50,420 nt of DNA, from assembly GCA_900119625.1 (NCBI GenBank), contig FPKD01000011.1:1-50420 (forward strand). The letters run 5' to 3'. This stretch comes from Olsenella sp. kh2p3. GTDB lineage: Bacteria > Actinomycetota > Coriobacteriia > Coriobacteriales > Atopobiaceae. A model generated the notes under the pieces. That model worked only from the letters and a program-made list of their open reading frames with translations. It was not told where the DNA came from and did not search any database. Both the position numbers and the translations under genes were made by a program. How positions within the stretch are numbered: the first letter of the stretch is position 1; each line of letters starts with the position of its first letter. This document shows positions 16,151 through 25,194 of the stretch, in pieces.

Positions 16151-16564
16151 TCACGCCTGCCGAGCATCAAGCCAAGCCTGCAGGAAGAGCGACGCGGCGA
16201 CCATGTCTACCTTGCCGCGCATAGACTTCTCGGAGAGTCCCTGCTCGCGCAAAATGCGCTTGGCCTCCGCTGAAGAGAGCCTCTCATCCTCAAACTCGAG
16301 GGGCAGGCCTGTGGCTGCAGAGATGTGCTCTGCCACCGCGCGGACACGCGCGGCCTGGGGCCCCTCCTCCCCCGCCATGGTAAGCGGGCGTCCGCAGACA
16401 AGTACCTCGGGCTCCCAGTCCTCGAGCACCCTGCGGAAGCTGCGTGCGACCGAGAAGACCTCGGCCGCAGGAAGTACGCACACCGGCGTGGCGATGCGAC
16501 CCTGTGGGTCGCTCACCGCCACGCCGACGCGTGTCTCGCCAATATCGAGCGCCAGGGCCCGCAC
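16151..16564 (-). CDS. ruvX: RuvX/YqgF-family Holliday-junction-resolvase-like protein
   Basis: A 137-residue RNase H-fold protein: LALDIGETRVGVAVSDPQG at the start, LVCGRPLTMAGEEGP, FEDERLSS and GKVDMVAASLFLQAWLD at the end, with the usual acidic residues in each block. Homologues process pre-16S rRNA 5' ends. The start is GTG immediately after the alaS TAG. The alaS-ruvX-mltG order is widely conserved. Confidence 0.94.
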   Translation of the reverse strand: MRALALDIGETRVGVAVSDPQGRIATPVCVLPAAEVFSVARSFRRVLEDWEPEVLVCGRPLTMAGEEGPQAARVRAVAEHISAATGLPLEFEDERLSSAEAKRILREQGLSEKSMRGKVDMVAASLFLQAWLDARQA

Positions 16565-19204
16565 CTATGCCCCCAGGGCAGCCTTGGCCGCGTCCAGGGC
16601 AGCGGCGACACCAGAGGCGTCAGAGCCGCCGGCCTGCGCCATGTTGGGCCTGCCGCCGCCACGGCCGCCCACAAAGCCGGCAATCTGCTTGATGATGTTG
16701 CCCGCCGAGAAGCCCGCAGCAACCGCAGACTCGGTGCCGGCGGCGAGAAGCGCCACCTTGCCGTCGGGCATGGTGGAGGCCACAACGCAGGCAATGGGCT
16801 CGCCCTTGGCGCCATCGCGGATGGAATCCCAGACGGAGCGCAGGTCCTTGCCGGAGATGCCGTCGAGCTTGGTGAAGACGCAGCGGTAGGCACCAAGGTC
16901 CTTGGCGTTGCGCAGCGCGGCGGCCACAACGTCGCCCGAGGCAGAGCCCTTGGCCACGCCAATGTTGCGCTTGGCCTCGCGAAGCTCGTCGCGCATCTGG
17001 GAGACGCGCTCGGGGAGGTCGGCGGGACGGCACTTGAGCGTTGCCGCCGCCTGGTCCATAAGGGCGAGTCTCTCGTCCACGTACTCGATGGCGCCCATCG
17101 AGGTCACGGCCTCGATGCGTCGGGCGTTGGAGCCAACGGAGCTCTCGGAGACGATCTTGAAGATGCCAAGGTCCGCGGTGTTGCGGGCGTGAGTGCCGCC
17201 GCAGAGCTCGCGCGAGAAAGGCTTGTCAGAGCTGCCCGTGGAGACCACGCGCACGCGCTCGCCGTACTTCTCGCCAAAGAGCGCCACGGCACCCGAAGCC
17301 TTGGCCTCGTCGATGCCCATGACCTCGGTCACGATGGGCTCGGCCGCGAAGATCTCGGCGTTGACCATACCCTCGACGCGCTCGAGCTCGTCAGTTGTCA
17401 TGGCCTCGAAGTGCGTGAAGTCAAAGCGCAGACGGTCGGGGGCCACAAGCGAGCCGGCCTGGCTCACGTGGTCACCAAGGACCTTCTTGAGGGCGGCGTC
17501 GAGCAGGTGCGTCGCGGTGTGGTTGCGACGGATGAGCTCGCGGCGGCCGTGGTCGACCACAGCGGTCACGCGATCGCCCACAGAGACGGCGCCATCGGTG
17601 ACCTCGGCCACGTGGCCCACAAGGCCGCCCTCGTGGTGCAGCGTGTTGGTGACGCGCGCAGGACCCACGATGCCGGTGTCGCCCACCTGGCCGCCCATCT
17701 CGCCGTAGAACGGTGTGCGGTCGAGCACGAGCTCAACCTGGTCGCCCGTCGCCGCCTCCTGGACAGACTCGCCGTCACGCACGATGGCCACAACCTCGCA
17801 GCCGGAGAGCTCGTCGTGATCGTAGCCATCGAACTCGGTCGCGGGAAGGCTATCGGAGAGGGCAACCCAGACGTTGTTTGCCTTGCCCCAGGCATCGCGG
17901 TTGGCCGTAGCGCGGGCACGCTCGCGCTGGGCCTCCATGGCGGCATCGAAGGCGTCCATGTCGACGGAGTGGCCGGATGCGCCAGCGATCTCGCGCGTGA
18001 GGTCGATGGGGAAGCCGTAGGTGTCGTGCAGGGTGAAGGCGACCTCGCCCGAGAGGGGCTCGCCCTCGCCCAGACGAGAGAGCTCGGCCTTGAGCTGCTC
18101 CTCGCCGTTGTCGAGGGTTGCGCCAAAGCGCTCCTCCTCGGCGTTGATGATGCCGTCAATCAGCGCCTGCTGCTCAACGAGCTCGGGGTAGGTATCACCG
18201 AGAAGGCGCGTGACCTCGTGTGCGTAGGTGGTGAGGAACTGGCCCTTGATGCCCATGAGGCGGCCGTGGTAGACGGCGCGACGGAGCAGGCGGCGCAGCA
18301 CGTAGCCGCGGCCCTCGTTGGAGGGCAGGATGCCGTCCCCAATCATGAACGTGACGGCGCGGGAGTGGTCGGCCACGATGCGCAGGCTCTTGTCGGTGGT
18401 AGGAGACTCGTGGTAGCGCACGCCCGCGAGGCCCTCGCCCACGCCGATGAGGGAGCGCAGGATGTCGCCCTCGTAGTTGGAGCCCTCGTGCTGCATGATG
18501 GCCGCGATGCGCTCGAGGCCCATGCCCGTGTCGATGTTGCGGTGCGGCAGCTCCGGCATGGAGCCGTCCTCCTGGCGGTCATACTGCGTGAAGACGAGGT
18601 TCCAGAACTCGAGGTAGCGGTCACCGTCGTCGCCGGGCTTCTCGCCCTCAAACTCGGGACCCTGGTCAAAGTAGATCTCGGAGCAGGGGCCGCAGGGGCC
18701 GGTGGGGCCGGCGGCCCAGAAGTTGTCCTCCTCGCCCAGGCGCGAGATGTGGTCGTAGGGGACGCCCTGCTTGTGCCAGAGCTCGATGGCCTCCTCGTCG
18801 TCCTTGAAGACGGTCATGTAGAGGCGGTCCTTGGGCAGGCCCAGGTGCTCGGGCGACGTGATGAACTCGTAGGCCCACTCGATGGCGTTGGCCTTGGTGT
18901 AGCCGCCAAACGAGAAGTTGCCGAGCATCTCGAAGAACGAGAGGTGGCGCGCGTCGCCAATGTTGTCGATGTCGTTGGTGCGCAGGCACTTCTGGCAGGA
19001 GCAGGCACCGATCTCCTTCATGGTCTTGGTGCCCTGGTAGTACTCCTTGAACTGGTTCATGCCAGCGTTTGCAAGAAGCAGCGAAGGGTCATCCGGCACG
19101 AGCGAGGAGGACGGGTAGAGCTTGCAGCCCTTGCCTTCGAAGAACTTGAGGAAGTCCTCGCGGATCTCTGCCGTGGTCATGGTCTTGTAGTCAGACGCGC
19201 TCAT
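16565..19204 (-). CDS. alaS: Alanyl-tRNA synthetase
   Basis: An 879-residue enzyme of normal length. The N-terminal class II core begins IREDFLKFFEGKGCKLYPSS and includes the Ala-specific FWNLVFTQY and GMGLERIA blocks. The editing domain has HTATHLL (HxxxH) and CGGTHARNTADLG, giving the zinc ligands. The last ~130 residues are the C-Ala domain with the glycine-rich VGGRGGGRPNMAQAGG. The ATG at 19204 has GAGGAGAG upstream and overlaps the preceding membrane-protein gene by 14 nt. Confidence 0.98.
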   Translation of the reverse strand: MSASDYKTMTTAEIREDFLKFFEGKGCKLYPSSSLVPDDPSLLLANAGMNQFKEYYQGTKTMKEIGACSCQKCLRTNDIDNIGDARHLSFFEMLGNFSFGGYTKANAIEWAYEFITSPEHLGLPKDRLYMTVFKDDEEAIELWHKQGVPYDHISRLGEEDNFWAAGPTGPCGPCSEIYFDQGPEFEGEKPGDDGDRYLEFWNLVFTQYDRQEDGSMPELPHRNIDTGMGLERIAAIMQHEGSNYEGDILRSLIGVGEGLAGVRYHESPTTDKSLRIVADHSRAVTFMIGDGILPSNEGRGYVLRRLLRRAVYHGRLMGIKGQFLTTYAHEVTRLLGDTYPELVEQQALIDGIINAEEERFGATLDNGEEQLKAELSRLGEGEPLSGEVAFTLHDTYGFPIDLTREIAGASGHSVDMDAFDAAMEAQRERARATANRDAWGKANNVWVALSDSLPATEFDGYDHDELSGCEVVAIVRDGESVQEAATGDQVELVLDRTPFYGEMGGQVGDTGIVGPARVTNTLHHEGGLVGHVAEVTDGAVSVGDRVTAVVDHGRRELIRRNHTATHLLDAALKKVLGDHVSQAGSLVAPDRLRFDFTHFEAMTTDELERVEGMVNAEIFAAEPIVTEVMGIDEAKASGAVALFGEKYGERVRVVSTGSSDKPFSRELCGGTHARNTADLGIFKIVSESSVGSNARRIEAVTSMGAIEYVDERLALMDQAAATLKCRPADLPERVSQMRDELREAKRNIGVAKGSASGDVVAAALRNAKDLGAYRCVFTKLDGISGKDLRSVWDSIRDGAKGEPIACVVASTMPDGKVALLAAGTESAVAAGFSAGNIIKQIAGFVGGRGGGRPNMAQAGGSDASGVAAALDAAKAALGA

Positions 19205-20600
19205 GTCTCTCCTCGTCTGTGGACGGTGCTGCGGAATCGGCCGCTGGGCCGGAGCCGTCACCGTCCTGCCTGTTGGTTGCAACGTTCCTATTTTTACTCA
19301 TATCTGCCGTGTACACAGCGTTTTCATGGTCATTGCTTGCGTTTTTTGTCGCCCTGCGAGCACGGGACCACGCAGAGGAGGTCACGAGACGGGTGCTCTC
19401 GAAGAACTTCTCGTCATCAAGGGCGTCAAAGACGGCCTCCACGTTGCCTTGGGCGTCACGATGCGGCGTGCTCTGGAAGAGCGCTCCGTCCTCCGAGACC
19501 AGCTGACGCTTGGTGCGCGTCTCGAAGTAGTAGACGAAGACGCCGCGGATGGCAGCGGTGAGCGGGATGGCGAGGACCATGCCAACGATGCCGCCCAGGC
19601 AGTTGCCTATCACGATGCCCACGATCGAGAGGACGGGATGGATCTTGACTGCCGAGCGCATGATGAGAGGCGAGATCACGTTGTCAGTCACGTTTGCCGC
19701 GATGACCATAACCACGAGGGACCAAAGCGCGAGCCAGGGGCTCTCGAAGAGGGCGAGCAGCGTGGCGAGGGCCGCCGAGACGAAGGGCCCAATCACGGGA
19801 ACGAAGTGCATGAAGAACGTGATGATGGCGACAAGGCCCGCATAGGGATGGCCGAGAAGCCCAAGCCCCACCCACACGGCGACGCCGTTGATAATTGAGC
19901 AGATGAGCTGGCCGCGCATGTAGCCGCCCATGGAGCGGCTCATGACGGCGAGAAGCAGCGTCATGTCGTCCTTGCGGGAGGGGCCGGCGACCACGGCAAG
20001 CTCGCGCACGATCACGGGGTAGTCCTTGGCAAACCAGTACGCGAGGATGAGCGCCAGGAAGAAGTTCACGAGGCCGTCCACGGTGTCGAAGAGCCCCGAG
20101 ACGGCGCCGTTGGAGAGCTGGCGCACCGTGTCCGAGGCCATGGAGCTGCTGGCGGAGGAGACGGTCTGGACCAGCGAGTTCACCATGTTCTGGAGCTGCT
20201 CGTTGTCCGAGCTGCCGTAGCTCTCCCAGAAGCCCGAGAGGGCGTCCTGAATGCTGCGCAGGTAGGTTGGGACCTGGCGCAGCACCTCGACCGACTGCTG
20301 GACGAAGGTTCCGCCGAGAACCACTATGACGGCGGCGAGGACCGCAAGGACCACGAGCAGCGAGACGAGCGCGGCAAGCGCCCTTGGGACGCGGGAGTCC
20401 TCGAGCGCGTTGGTGATGGGGCTGCAGATGAAGCCGATCACGATGCCCATGAGCAGAAGCTCCACGGCGTCCCCGATCAGCGAGAGGCCTCGGACCGCAA
20501 GCACGAAGACCGCAATGGCACCGACGATCGCCCAGGCGATCACCAGCCGCCTGCGCCAGGTGGCGTACTTCTCGTCAGCGTCCTTGTTCCCCACCGGCAT
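19191..20600 (-). CDS. AI-2E family (PerM/YdiK-type) transporter
   Basis: A 469-residue polytopic membrane protein with about eight hydrophobic segments and the family signature region YMRGQLICSIINGVAVWVGL ... FFMHFVPVIGPFVSAALATL and DNVISPLIMRSAVKIHPVL. Members include the proposed AI-2 exporter TqsA and Na+/H+ antiporter-like proteins, so the substrate is open. The C-terminal ~100 residues are soluble and polar, longer than usual. Placement ahead of alaS is seen in several Gram-positive genomes. Confidence 0.9.
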   Translation of the reverse strand: MPVGNKDADEKYATWRRRLVIAWAIVGAIAVFVLAVRGLSLIGDAVELLLMGIVIGFICSPITNALEDSRVPRALAALVSLLVVLAVLAAVIVVLGGTFVQQSVEVLRQVPTYLRSIQDALSGFWESYGSSDNEQLQNMVNSLVQTVSSASSSMASDTVRQLSNGAVSGLFDTVDGLVNFFLALILAYWFAKDYPVIVRELAVVAGPSRKDDMTLLLAVMSRSMGGYMRGQLICSIINGVAVWVGLGLLGHPYAGLVAIITFFMHFVPVIGPFVSAALATLLALFESPWLALWSLVVMVIAANVTDNVISPLIMRSAVKIHPVLSIVGIVIGNCLGGIVGMVLAIPLTAAIRGVFVYYFETRTKRQLVSEDGALFQSTPHRDAQGNVEAVFDALDDEKFFESTRLVTSSAWSRARRATKNASNDHENAVYTADMSKNRNVATNRQDGDGSGPAADSAAPSTDEERHERV

Positions 20601-20699
20601 CTCCCCTCGTTTTCGAGCACCTCATTGTAGCAAGGTGGGGTGTTATGGCCGTTGGGAGCAAAGGACGGACGAGAACCGCGCGGCTGCCACACAAAAAAC

Positions 20700-20725
20700 G
20701 GCACCGGAGCCGAAGCCCCGGCGCC
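20700..20725 (-). terminator. Intrinsic terminator of the sigma-factor operon
   Basis: On the minus strand an 11-bp GC-rich stem closes a TTCG tetraloop and is followed by GTTTTTTG, ten nt past the sigma gene stop. It is a textbook Rho-independent terminator. Confidence 0.88.
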
Positions 20726-20735
20726 GCAGATGACG

Positions 20736-21665
20736 CTACTTGCTCATAAGGCCCTCTGGGTCGATCTTCTCTTGCACGCGGCGGAGCGTGCGGCGAAGGA
20801 GGCGCGAGACCTGCACCTGCGAGATGCCCAGGCGCTCGGCAATCTCGACCTGCGTCATGCCTTCGAAGAAACGCATGCGGATGACGTCCTTCTCGCGCGG
20901 CGAGAAGTCCCTGATGGCATCCTCGAGGACGATACGGTCGTCCGAGGCGGCAAGGCTCTCGTCCTCGGTGGCGTAGTGGTCGATGACCGAGGGGGCATCA
21001 TCGTCATCCGAGGAGCCGCCTCCCTCGAGCGGCACCGAGCTATAGGCGCTCGAGGACTCCATGGCCTCGAGGACGTCGTCGACGCTTGCGCCCACGCGCT
21101 TGGCAATCTCCTCGACGGAGGGGCTGCGCGAGAGCTCGTTGGTAAGCTCGTCGTTTGCCTGGTTGACCTTGGCAGAGAGCTCCTGCAGACGCCTTGGCAC
21201 GCGGACCGACCAGCCCTTGTCGCGGAAGTGACGCTTTATCTCGCCCAGGATGGTTGGCGTGGCGTAGGTGGTGAACTCGAGGCCTCGCGACGGGTCGAAG
21301 CGGTCGATGGCCTTGATGAGGCCGATGGTACCCACCTGGATGAGGTCGTCCAGGGGTTCTCCCCTGTTCTTGAACTTGGACGCGAGGAAGCGGACCAGGT
21401 TGAGGTGGCTCACGATAAGCTGGTCGCGTACCTCGGGGTCTCCCGTGGCCTTGTACTGGCGGAAGAGCTCGCGCGTGCGGTCCTTGTCCCAGGCGGCCTT
21501 CCCCTTTGGCGTGCGGTGAAGCGAGCGGTGGCGGGCCCTCTCGGCACGCGCCTCCGACGCCTCGCGTACGGCGCGCTCCTCCTCGGTCTCCTGCGTGCTG
21601 GGCGCATTCGCGGCGTTTGGCGTGTTCGCGGTCTCCTGCGCGTTCGTGGTGCTGGCGCTAGGCAT
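20736..21665 (-). CDS. SigB/SigF-type alternative sigma factor
   Basis: A 309-residue sigma-70 family group 3 factor. A low-complexity N-terminus (~1-60) is followed by region 2 (LIVSHLNLVRFLASKF, DDLIQVGTIGLIKAIDRFDPSRG, FTTYATPTILGEIKRHFRD), region 3 (ELTNELSRSPSVEEIAKRVG) and region 4 (FSPREKDVIRMRFFEGMTQ, EIAERLGISQVQVSRLLRR). The region 2 wording WSVRVPRRLQEL is typical of SigB/F/G. It would direct RNA polymerase to stress or developmental promoters. It overlaps the upstream RsbW-like gene by 8 nt, the arrangement of an anti-sigma/sigma pair. Confidence 0.93.
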   Translation of the reverse strand: MPSASTTNAQETANTPNAANAPSTQETEEERAVREASEARAERARHRSLHRTPKGKAAWDKDRTRELFRQYKATGDPEVRDQLIVSHLNLVRFLASKFKNRGEPLDDLIQVGTIGLIKAIDRFDPSRGLEFTTYATPTILGEIKRHFRDKGWSVRVPRRLQELSAKVNQANDELTNELSRSPSVEEIAKRVGASVDDVLEAMESSSAYSSVPLEGGGSSDDDDAPSVIDHYATEDESLAASDDRIVLEDAIRDFSPREKDVIRMRFFEGMTQVEIAERLGISQVQVSRLLRRTLRRVQEKIDPEGLMSK

Positions 21666-22050
21666 TCTTCACGTCCATTCGCTTGGAGAGGTGCAGCGTG
21701 CGACCGTCCTCCGAGATGCTGAAGTCGTCGCACACGGCGCCGAGAAGGACCTCAACCAGGTCGATGGGCTGCGGCTCGCCGGAGGGATCTGTGGCCTCGT
21801 CAGGGTCTTCGTCGCCGAGGGAGAAGTCGGCAGTCATGCCGTCCGGCGCAAGGCCAAAGACGATGTCGCAGGTGGCGGGCCTGGTCGCGCAGGCGTAGAC
21901 AAAGCCCTCCTCGGCGGCCATGCGCACGTCCTCGACGTCGTCCACGCTCATGTCGCAGCAGACGGCGAGGTTGGAGGCGGTCATGCGAACTGCTCGGGCG
22001 AAGCGCGCCTCCGCGGGAACGCTGAGCTTGACGATACTGGTGCTAGGCAT
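21658..22050 (-). CDS. RsbW-like anti-sigma factor, kinase motifs apparently lost
   Basis: A 130-residue protein with the size, position and N-terminal pattern (IVKLSVPAEARFARAVRMTA...VDDVEDVRMAAEEG) of RsbW/SpoIIAB GHKL-type anti-sigma kinases. The N-box, normally E(A/L)xTNAxxH, reads EEGFVYACAT, so the Mg-binding Asn seems replaced. The D-x-G of the G1 box reads GDED, and no GLGL-type G2 box is seen. The ending DDFSISEDGRTLHLSKRM fits the family. It may bind the sigma factor without phosphorylating an RsbV partner, and no RsbV gene is nearby. GAGGAGAACA precedes the ATG. Confidence 0.75.
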   Translation of the reverse strand: MPSTSIVKLSVPAEARFARAVRMTASNLAVCCDMSVDDVEDVRMAAEEGFVYACATRPATCDIVFGLAPDGMTADFSLGDEDPDEATDPSGEPQPIDLVEVLLGAVCDDFSISEDGRTLHLSKRMDVKNA

Positions 22051-22699
22051 TGTTCTCCTCGCCATCTGCCGCGGCCTCCGTGGTGGAGACGGGTGCGGCG
22101 TGCTTGGGCTTGTGGGGCTGCTTCTCTGCGGCGGAATCGGTGTCCGCAGCGGGTGCGGGGTCTGCGGCGGATGCGGTCTTCTCGGCCTCGACCGGCGCGT
22201 AGGTCACATACGCGGTAGTGTGCTGCGGGGCGGGCGCGGCGTTCTCCTCGGCCTTCTCGCCTTCCTTGCCCGCTGCGTCCTCAAGGCGCGCCTGGGGCGC
22301 CTCGCCCTTGCCCACGAGCTTGGAGACTGCTCCTGCAACGGCACCGGCGGCGCCGGCAACGCCCTTGCTCACCGTATCAGTCACGGCAGAGGCGGTGCCT
22401 GTGACCGTGGAGACGTCACCCAGGATGCTGTTGAGGCTATCGAGGCTCTGGGTGGCCCCATCGATGGTCTCGCCAGCCTTGACGAGGAGCGGGTTGACCT
22501 GCTTCATGGCGGGGTCGAGGTCGTCGACCATGCCGTCGACCTTGGCAATGATGGGCTGCACCTGCGCGATGGTCTCGTTTGCCGAAGTAGTGACCTCGTC
22601 GACGGAAGCGCGCGCCTTGCGGATGGTAAGCGCAAGCTCGACCACGGCCCAGATGGCCACGATAACAAGCACGACGAGGGCGATGTCCAGAGGACTCAT
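22043..22699 (-). CDS. DUF948 (YtxG-like) membrane-anchored protein
   Basis: A 218-residue protein. One membrane helix (~4-22) is followed by the DUF948 pattern of polar helices (VDEVTTSANETIAQVQPIIAK...DLDPAMKQVNPLLVKAGETI). A Gly/Ala-rich VAGAAGAVAGAVSKLVGKG stretch and an Ala/Glu/Pro-rich tail end the chain. B. subtilis YtxG, a DUF948 protein, belongs to the SigB general stress regulon, which fits its place as first gene of a sigma-factor operon. It overlaps the rsbW-like gene by 8 nt. Confidence 0.82.
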   Translation of the reverse strand: MSPLDIALVVLVIVAIWAVVELALTIRKARASVDEVTTSANETIAQVQPIIAKVDGMVDDLDPAMKQVNPLLVKAGETIDGATQSLDSLNSILGDVSTVTGTASAVTDTVSKGVAGAAGAVAGAVSKLVGKGEAPQARLEDAAGKEGEKAEENAAPAPQHTTAYVTYAPVEAEKTASAADPAPAADTDSAAEKQPHKPKHAAPVSTTEAAADGEENNA

Positions 22700-22770
22700 C
22701 TTGTGTCCCTTCTCTTGCGACGCTCCCTTGGGGACTGCCTAGGGACACGGCGCACCACACGTACGCCGAC

Positions 22771-22776
22771 ATTCTA
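22771..22776 (-). promoter_or_regulatory. Candidate promoter of the DUF948-rsbW-sigB operon
   Basis: The minus strand reads AACGGGTAGAATGT about 72 nt before the first gene. TAGAAT is a plausible σ70 -10. GGGTA is also the -10 of SigB-type promoters, which would mean autoregulation, but no GTTT-type -35 is found at 12-14 nt. Both readings are weak. Confidence 0.3.
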
Positions 22777-22869
22777 CCCGTTTGCATGAACTTGGACGCA
22801 TGCCAGACACCTGTTGAACGGCAAAGGCTCTGGGGGGCGAGATGGACGTGGCGTCGGAGCTGGGGCGAG

Positions 22870-23065
22870 GGGTTACGTGCGCGCTCGCTGCGAAAATGCG
22901 CCTTCGGGCGAGAAAACGACGCCCGAACGATGATTTCGTACGCACTTCCTGTGGAAACGCTCCCTCCGGCGTCGATTTGGCGCCCGAGCGCACGTTATCG
23001 CAGCAAGTGCGTACAAAATGGCTCTTCCGGCGCCGATTTCTCGCCGGAAGGCGGATTACCGCCAC
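22870..23065. repeat. Tandem intergenic hairpin repeat, locus 3
   Basis: Three hairpins in a row (GCGCCTTCGGGCG..., CTCCGGCG...GCGCCCGAG, CTTCCGGCG...CGCCGGAAG), separated by linkers that contain TTTCGTACGCA and TTATCGCAGCAAGTGCGTAC. The unit is that of loci 1, 4, 5 and 6. It lies between the sigma operon promoter region and the end of the ABC transporter gene. Confidence 0.75.
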
Positions 23066-23075
23066 CGGCGCTTCA

Positions 23076-23228
23076 ATGCCGCGCCATTTCGCCGTTTAGG
23101 AATTTCTCGAACGGTTAGGGCGGCCTAACCGTTCGGAATCCGCGGCATTATCGCGATGCCGCGCAATCTCGCCATTTAAAGGGCCCTAATCGTTCGGATT
23201 TTTCCTAACCGGCGAAATCCCGCGGCAT
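23076..23228. repeat. Nested palindromic element with 27-bp arms
   Basis: Outer arms 23076-23102 and 23202-23228 are inverted copies (24 of 27 match). Inside are a perfect 12-bp stem with a 4-nt loop (CGAACGGTTAGG/CCTAACCGTTCG, 23108-23135), a GCGGCAT/ATGCCGC stem (23142-23162) and a third, direct copy of the arm near 23156-23180. It lies 88 nt beyond the ABC transporter stop. It contains no ORF. Confidence 0.65.
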
Positions 23229-23315
23229 GGCCGAGAAGGCCAGCGCCGCGCGCACCTCCTCGACGCCGCTCGCCGCTCCGGCGCCGCGCCGCGCCGCTCC
23301 GCTCCCCGCGCCGCC

Positions 23316-25118
23316 CTAGGCTCGCGCGCCCTCGAACTGCATGCGGTAGTACCGCGCATAGGTGCCGCCACGTGCGAGAAGTTCCTCATGCGTCCCGCGC
23401 TCAACCACGCGCCCGGCGTCGATTGTCGCGATTTCGTCGGCATCCTTGATGGTAGAGAGGCGATGCGCGATCACGATGGTCGTGCGCCCGCGCGAGAGCT
23501 CGGCGAGCGACTCCTGCACCGCGTGCTCGGACTCGTTGTCCAAGGCAGAGGTGGCCTCGTCCAGGATGAGGATCTTCGGGTCCTTGAGAAAGACGCGCGC
23601 GATGGCAATGCGCTGCTTCTGCCCGCCCGAGAGGCGGGTGCCCCTCTCCCCCACCTGGGTCTCGTAGCCGTCGGGCAGCGTCTCGATGAACTCGGCGATG
23701 TTGGCCTTCTCGGCAGCCTGCTCTATCTGTGCCATGGTCGCGCGCGGGTTGCCGTAGGCAATGTTCTCGGCGATGGTCCCGTCAAAGAGGTAGACCTCCT
23801 GCTGGACGATGCCGATGGCCTCGCGCAAGCTTCGCTGGGTAACAGAGCGCACGTCCTGCCCGTCGATGGTGATGGAGCCAGAGTCCACGTCGTAGAAGCG
23901 TGGGAGAAGCGCGCAGGTGGTGGACTTGCCGCCGCCGGACGCGCCCACCAGGGCAATGGTCTCGCCGGGGCGAATGTCCAGGTTGAGGCCACGAATGACC
24001 TCGGGGTTCTCGCCCGCGCCCTCGCCGTCCCCGCTGTCGTACGCAAAGTGGACGTCGTGGTAGGAGATAGCACCCTTGGTCACCTTGAGCGCCGACGCGC
24101 CGGGGGCGTCCTCAATCTCGGGCTGGGAGTCGACCATCTCCTTGAAGCGTCGGAAGCCCGCAATGGCCTTCTGGAAGGTCTCGGTGAAGTTGAGGATGTT
24201 CTCGATGGGTGTGGTGAAGAGCGAGATGTACAGGGCGTAGGTGGCAAGGTCCGTGGCCTCCATCTGCCCCTGGGCGATGAGCCAGCCGCCCATCACCACG
24301 ATGAGCGTGTAGAGGATGCCCATGAGCGCGGCAATGCCCGCCTGGTAGCGGCCCATGGCGCGATACATGCGCACCTTCGAGTCGAGGTATGCCTCGTTGC
24401 TCTCGCGGAACTTTTCGCGCTCAACGTCCTCGGCGGCGAAGCTCTTGACCACACGGACGCCGGCAAGGCTGTCCTCCAGACGCGAGTTCACGTTGGAGAT
24501 GCGCACGCGGTTCTCGCGAAAGACGGCCTTCATCTGGAGGTTTGCCCGCAGGTTGTAGATGACGAGAATGGCGAGAACAACGCCCAGGCAGACGGTGAGC
24601 GGCACGTTGATAAACGACAGGATCACAAACGAACCCACGACCTCGATGAAGCCGATGAGCAAGAACTCGGGTCCGTGGTGGGCCGCCTCGGAGATGTCGA
24701 AGAGGTCGCTCACCAGGCGGCTCATGAGGTCGCCGGACTTGTTGCGGTCAAAGAACGAGAGGCTCATACGCTCGTAGGCGTCGAAGAGGTCCTCGCGCAT
24801 GCGGCTCTCCATGCGCGCGCCCATGACATGGCCCCAGTAGGCCACAAAGTAGCGGCAACCAAAGCGCACGGCGTACATGACGACAAAGCCCACGAGAAGG
24901 TAGACGAGGGCGGATGTGATGGCATCCGAACCCTGGCGGAAGAGGCCACCCGTGAGCGTGCGGAGGATCTGCGGGAAGGCGAGGTCGATGCCGGCGACGA
25001 CGATGGCGCAGACGATGTCTGCGATGAAGAGGTGCATCTGACCTGCGTAGTAGCCGAGAAAACTAGCGAAGAGTCCGCGGCGGCGCTGCGCCGGAGACTT
25101 GGGTGAAACGGTGCTCAT
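23316..25118 (-). CDS. ABC transporter, fused permease/ATPase (MsbA/LmrA type)
   Basis: A 600-residue half-transporter exporter. The transmembrane domain (about 20-330) has six helices. The nucleotide-binding domain has Walker A GASGGGKST, the signature LSGGQKQRIAIAR, Walker B ILILDEATSALD, and the switch His in IVIAHRLSTI. It would work as a homodimer, or with an unseen partner, to export a lipid, drug or peptide; the substrate is not predictable. There is no adjacent second half-transporter and no substrate-related gene. It forms a single-gene unit between repeat clusters. Confidence 0.94.
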   Translation of the reverse strand: MSTVSPKSPAQRRRGLFASFLGYYAGQMHLFIADIVCAIVVAGIDLAFPQILRTLTGGLFRQGSDAITSALVYLLVGFVVMYAVRFGCRYFVAYWGHVMGARMESRMREDLFDAYERMSLSFFDRNKSGDLMSRLVSDLFDISEAAHHGPEFLLIGFIEVVGSFVILSFINVPLTVCLGVVLAILVIYNLRANLQMKAVFRENRVRISNVNSRLEDSLAGVRVVKSFAAEDVEREKFRESNEAYLDSKVRMYRAMGRYQAGIAALMGILYTLIVVMGGWLIAQGQMEATDLATYALYISLFTTPIENILNFTETFQKAIAGFRRFKEMVDSQPEIEDAPGASALKVTKGAISYHDVHFAYDSGDGEGAGENPEVIRGLNLDIRPGETIALVGASGGGKSTTCALLPRFYDVDSGSITIDGQDVRSVTQRSLREAIGIVQQEVYLFDGTIAENIAYGNPRATMAQIEQAAEKANIAEFIETLPDGYETQVGERGTRLSGGQKQRIAIARVFLKDPKILILDEATSALDNESEHAVQESLAELSRGRTTIVIAHRLSTIKDADEIATIDAGRVVERGTHEELLARGGTYARYYRMQFEGARA

Positions 25119-25194
25119 ATGTGATCCCTACGTGTGACGCGAATGTTGTCCGCGCGACATCATAGCGGATGGGTGGGGCGATGACGGCGCCGGG

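Noticed and set aside
16325..19561. A 1078-codon rightward open frame opposite alaS and ruvX
   Set aside because: It is antisense to two genes with full family motifs, has no RBS or recognisable domain, and is explained by the high GC and codon bias of alaS.
23388..25106. A 572-codon rightward frame opposite the ABC transporter
   Set aside because: Antisense shadow of a gene with intact Walker A, signature and Walker B motifs.
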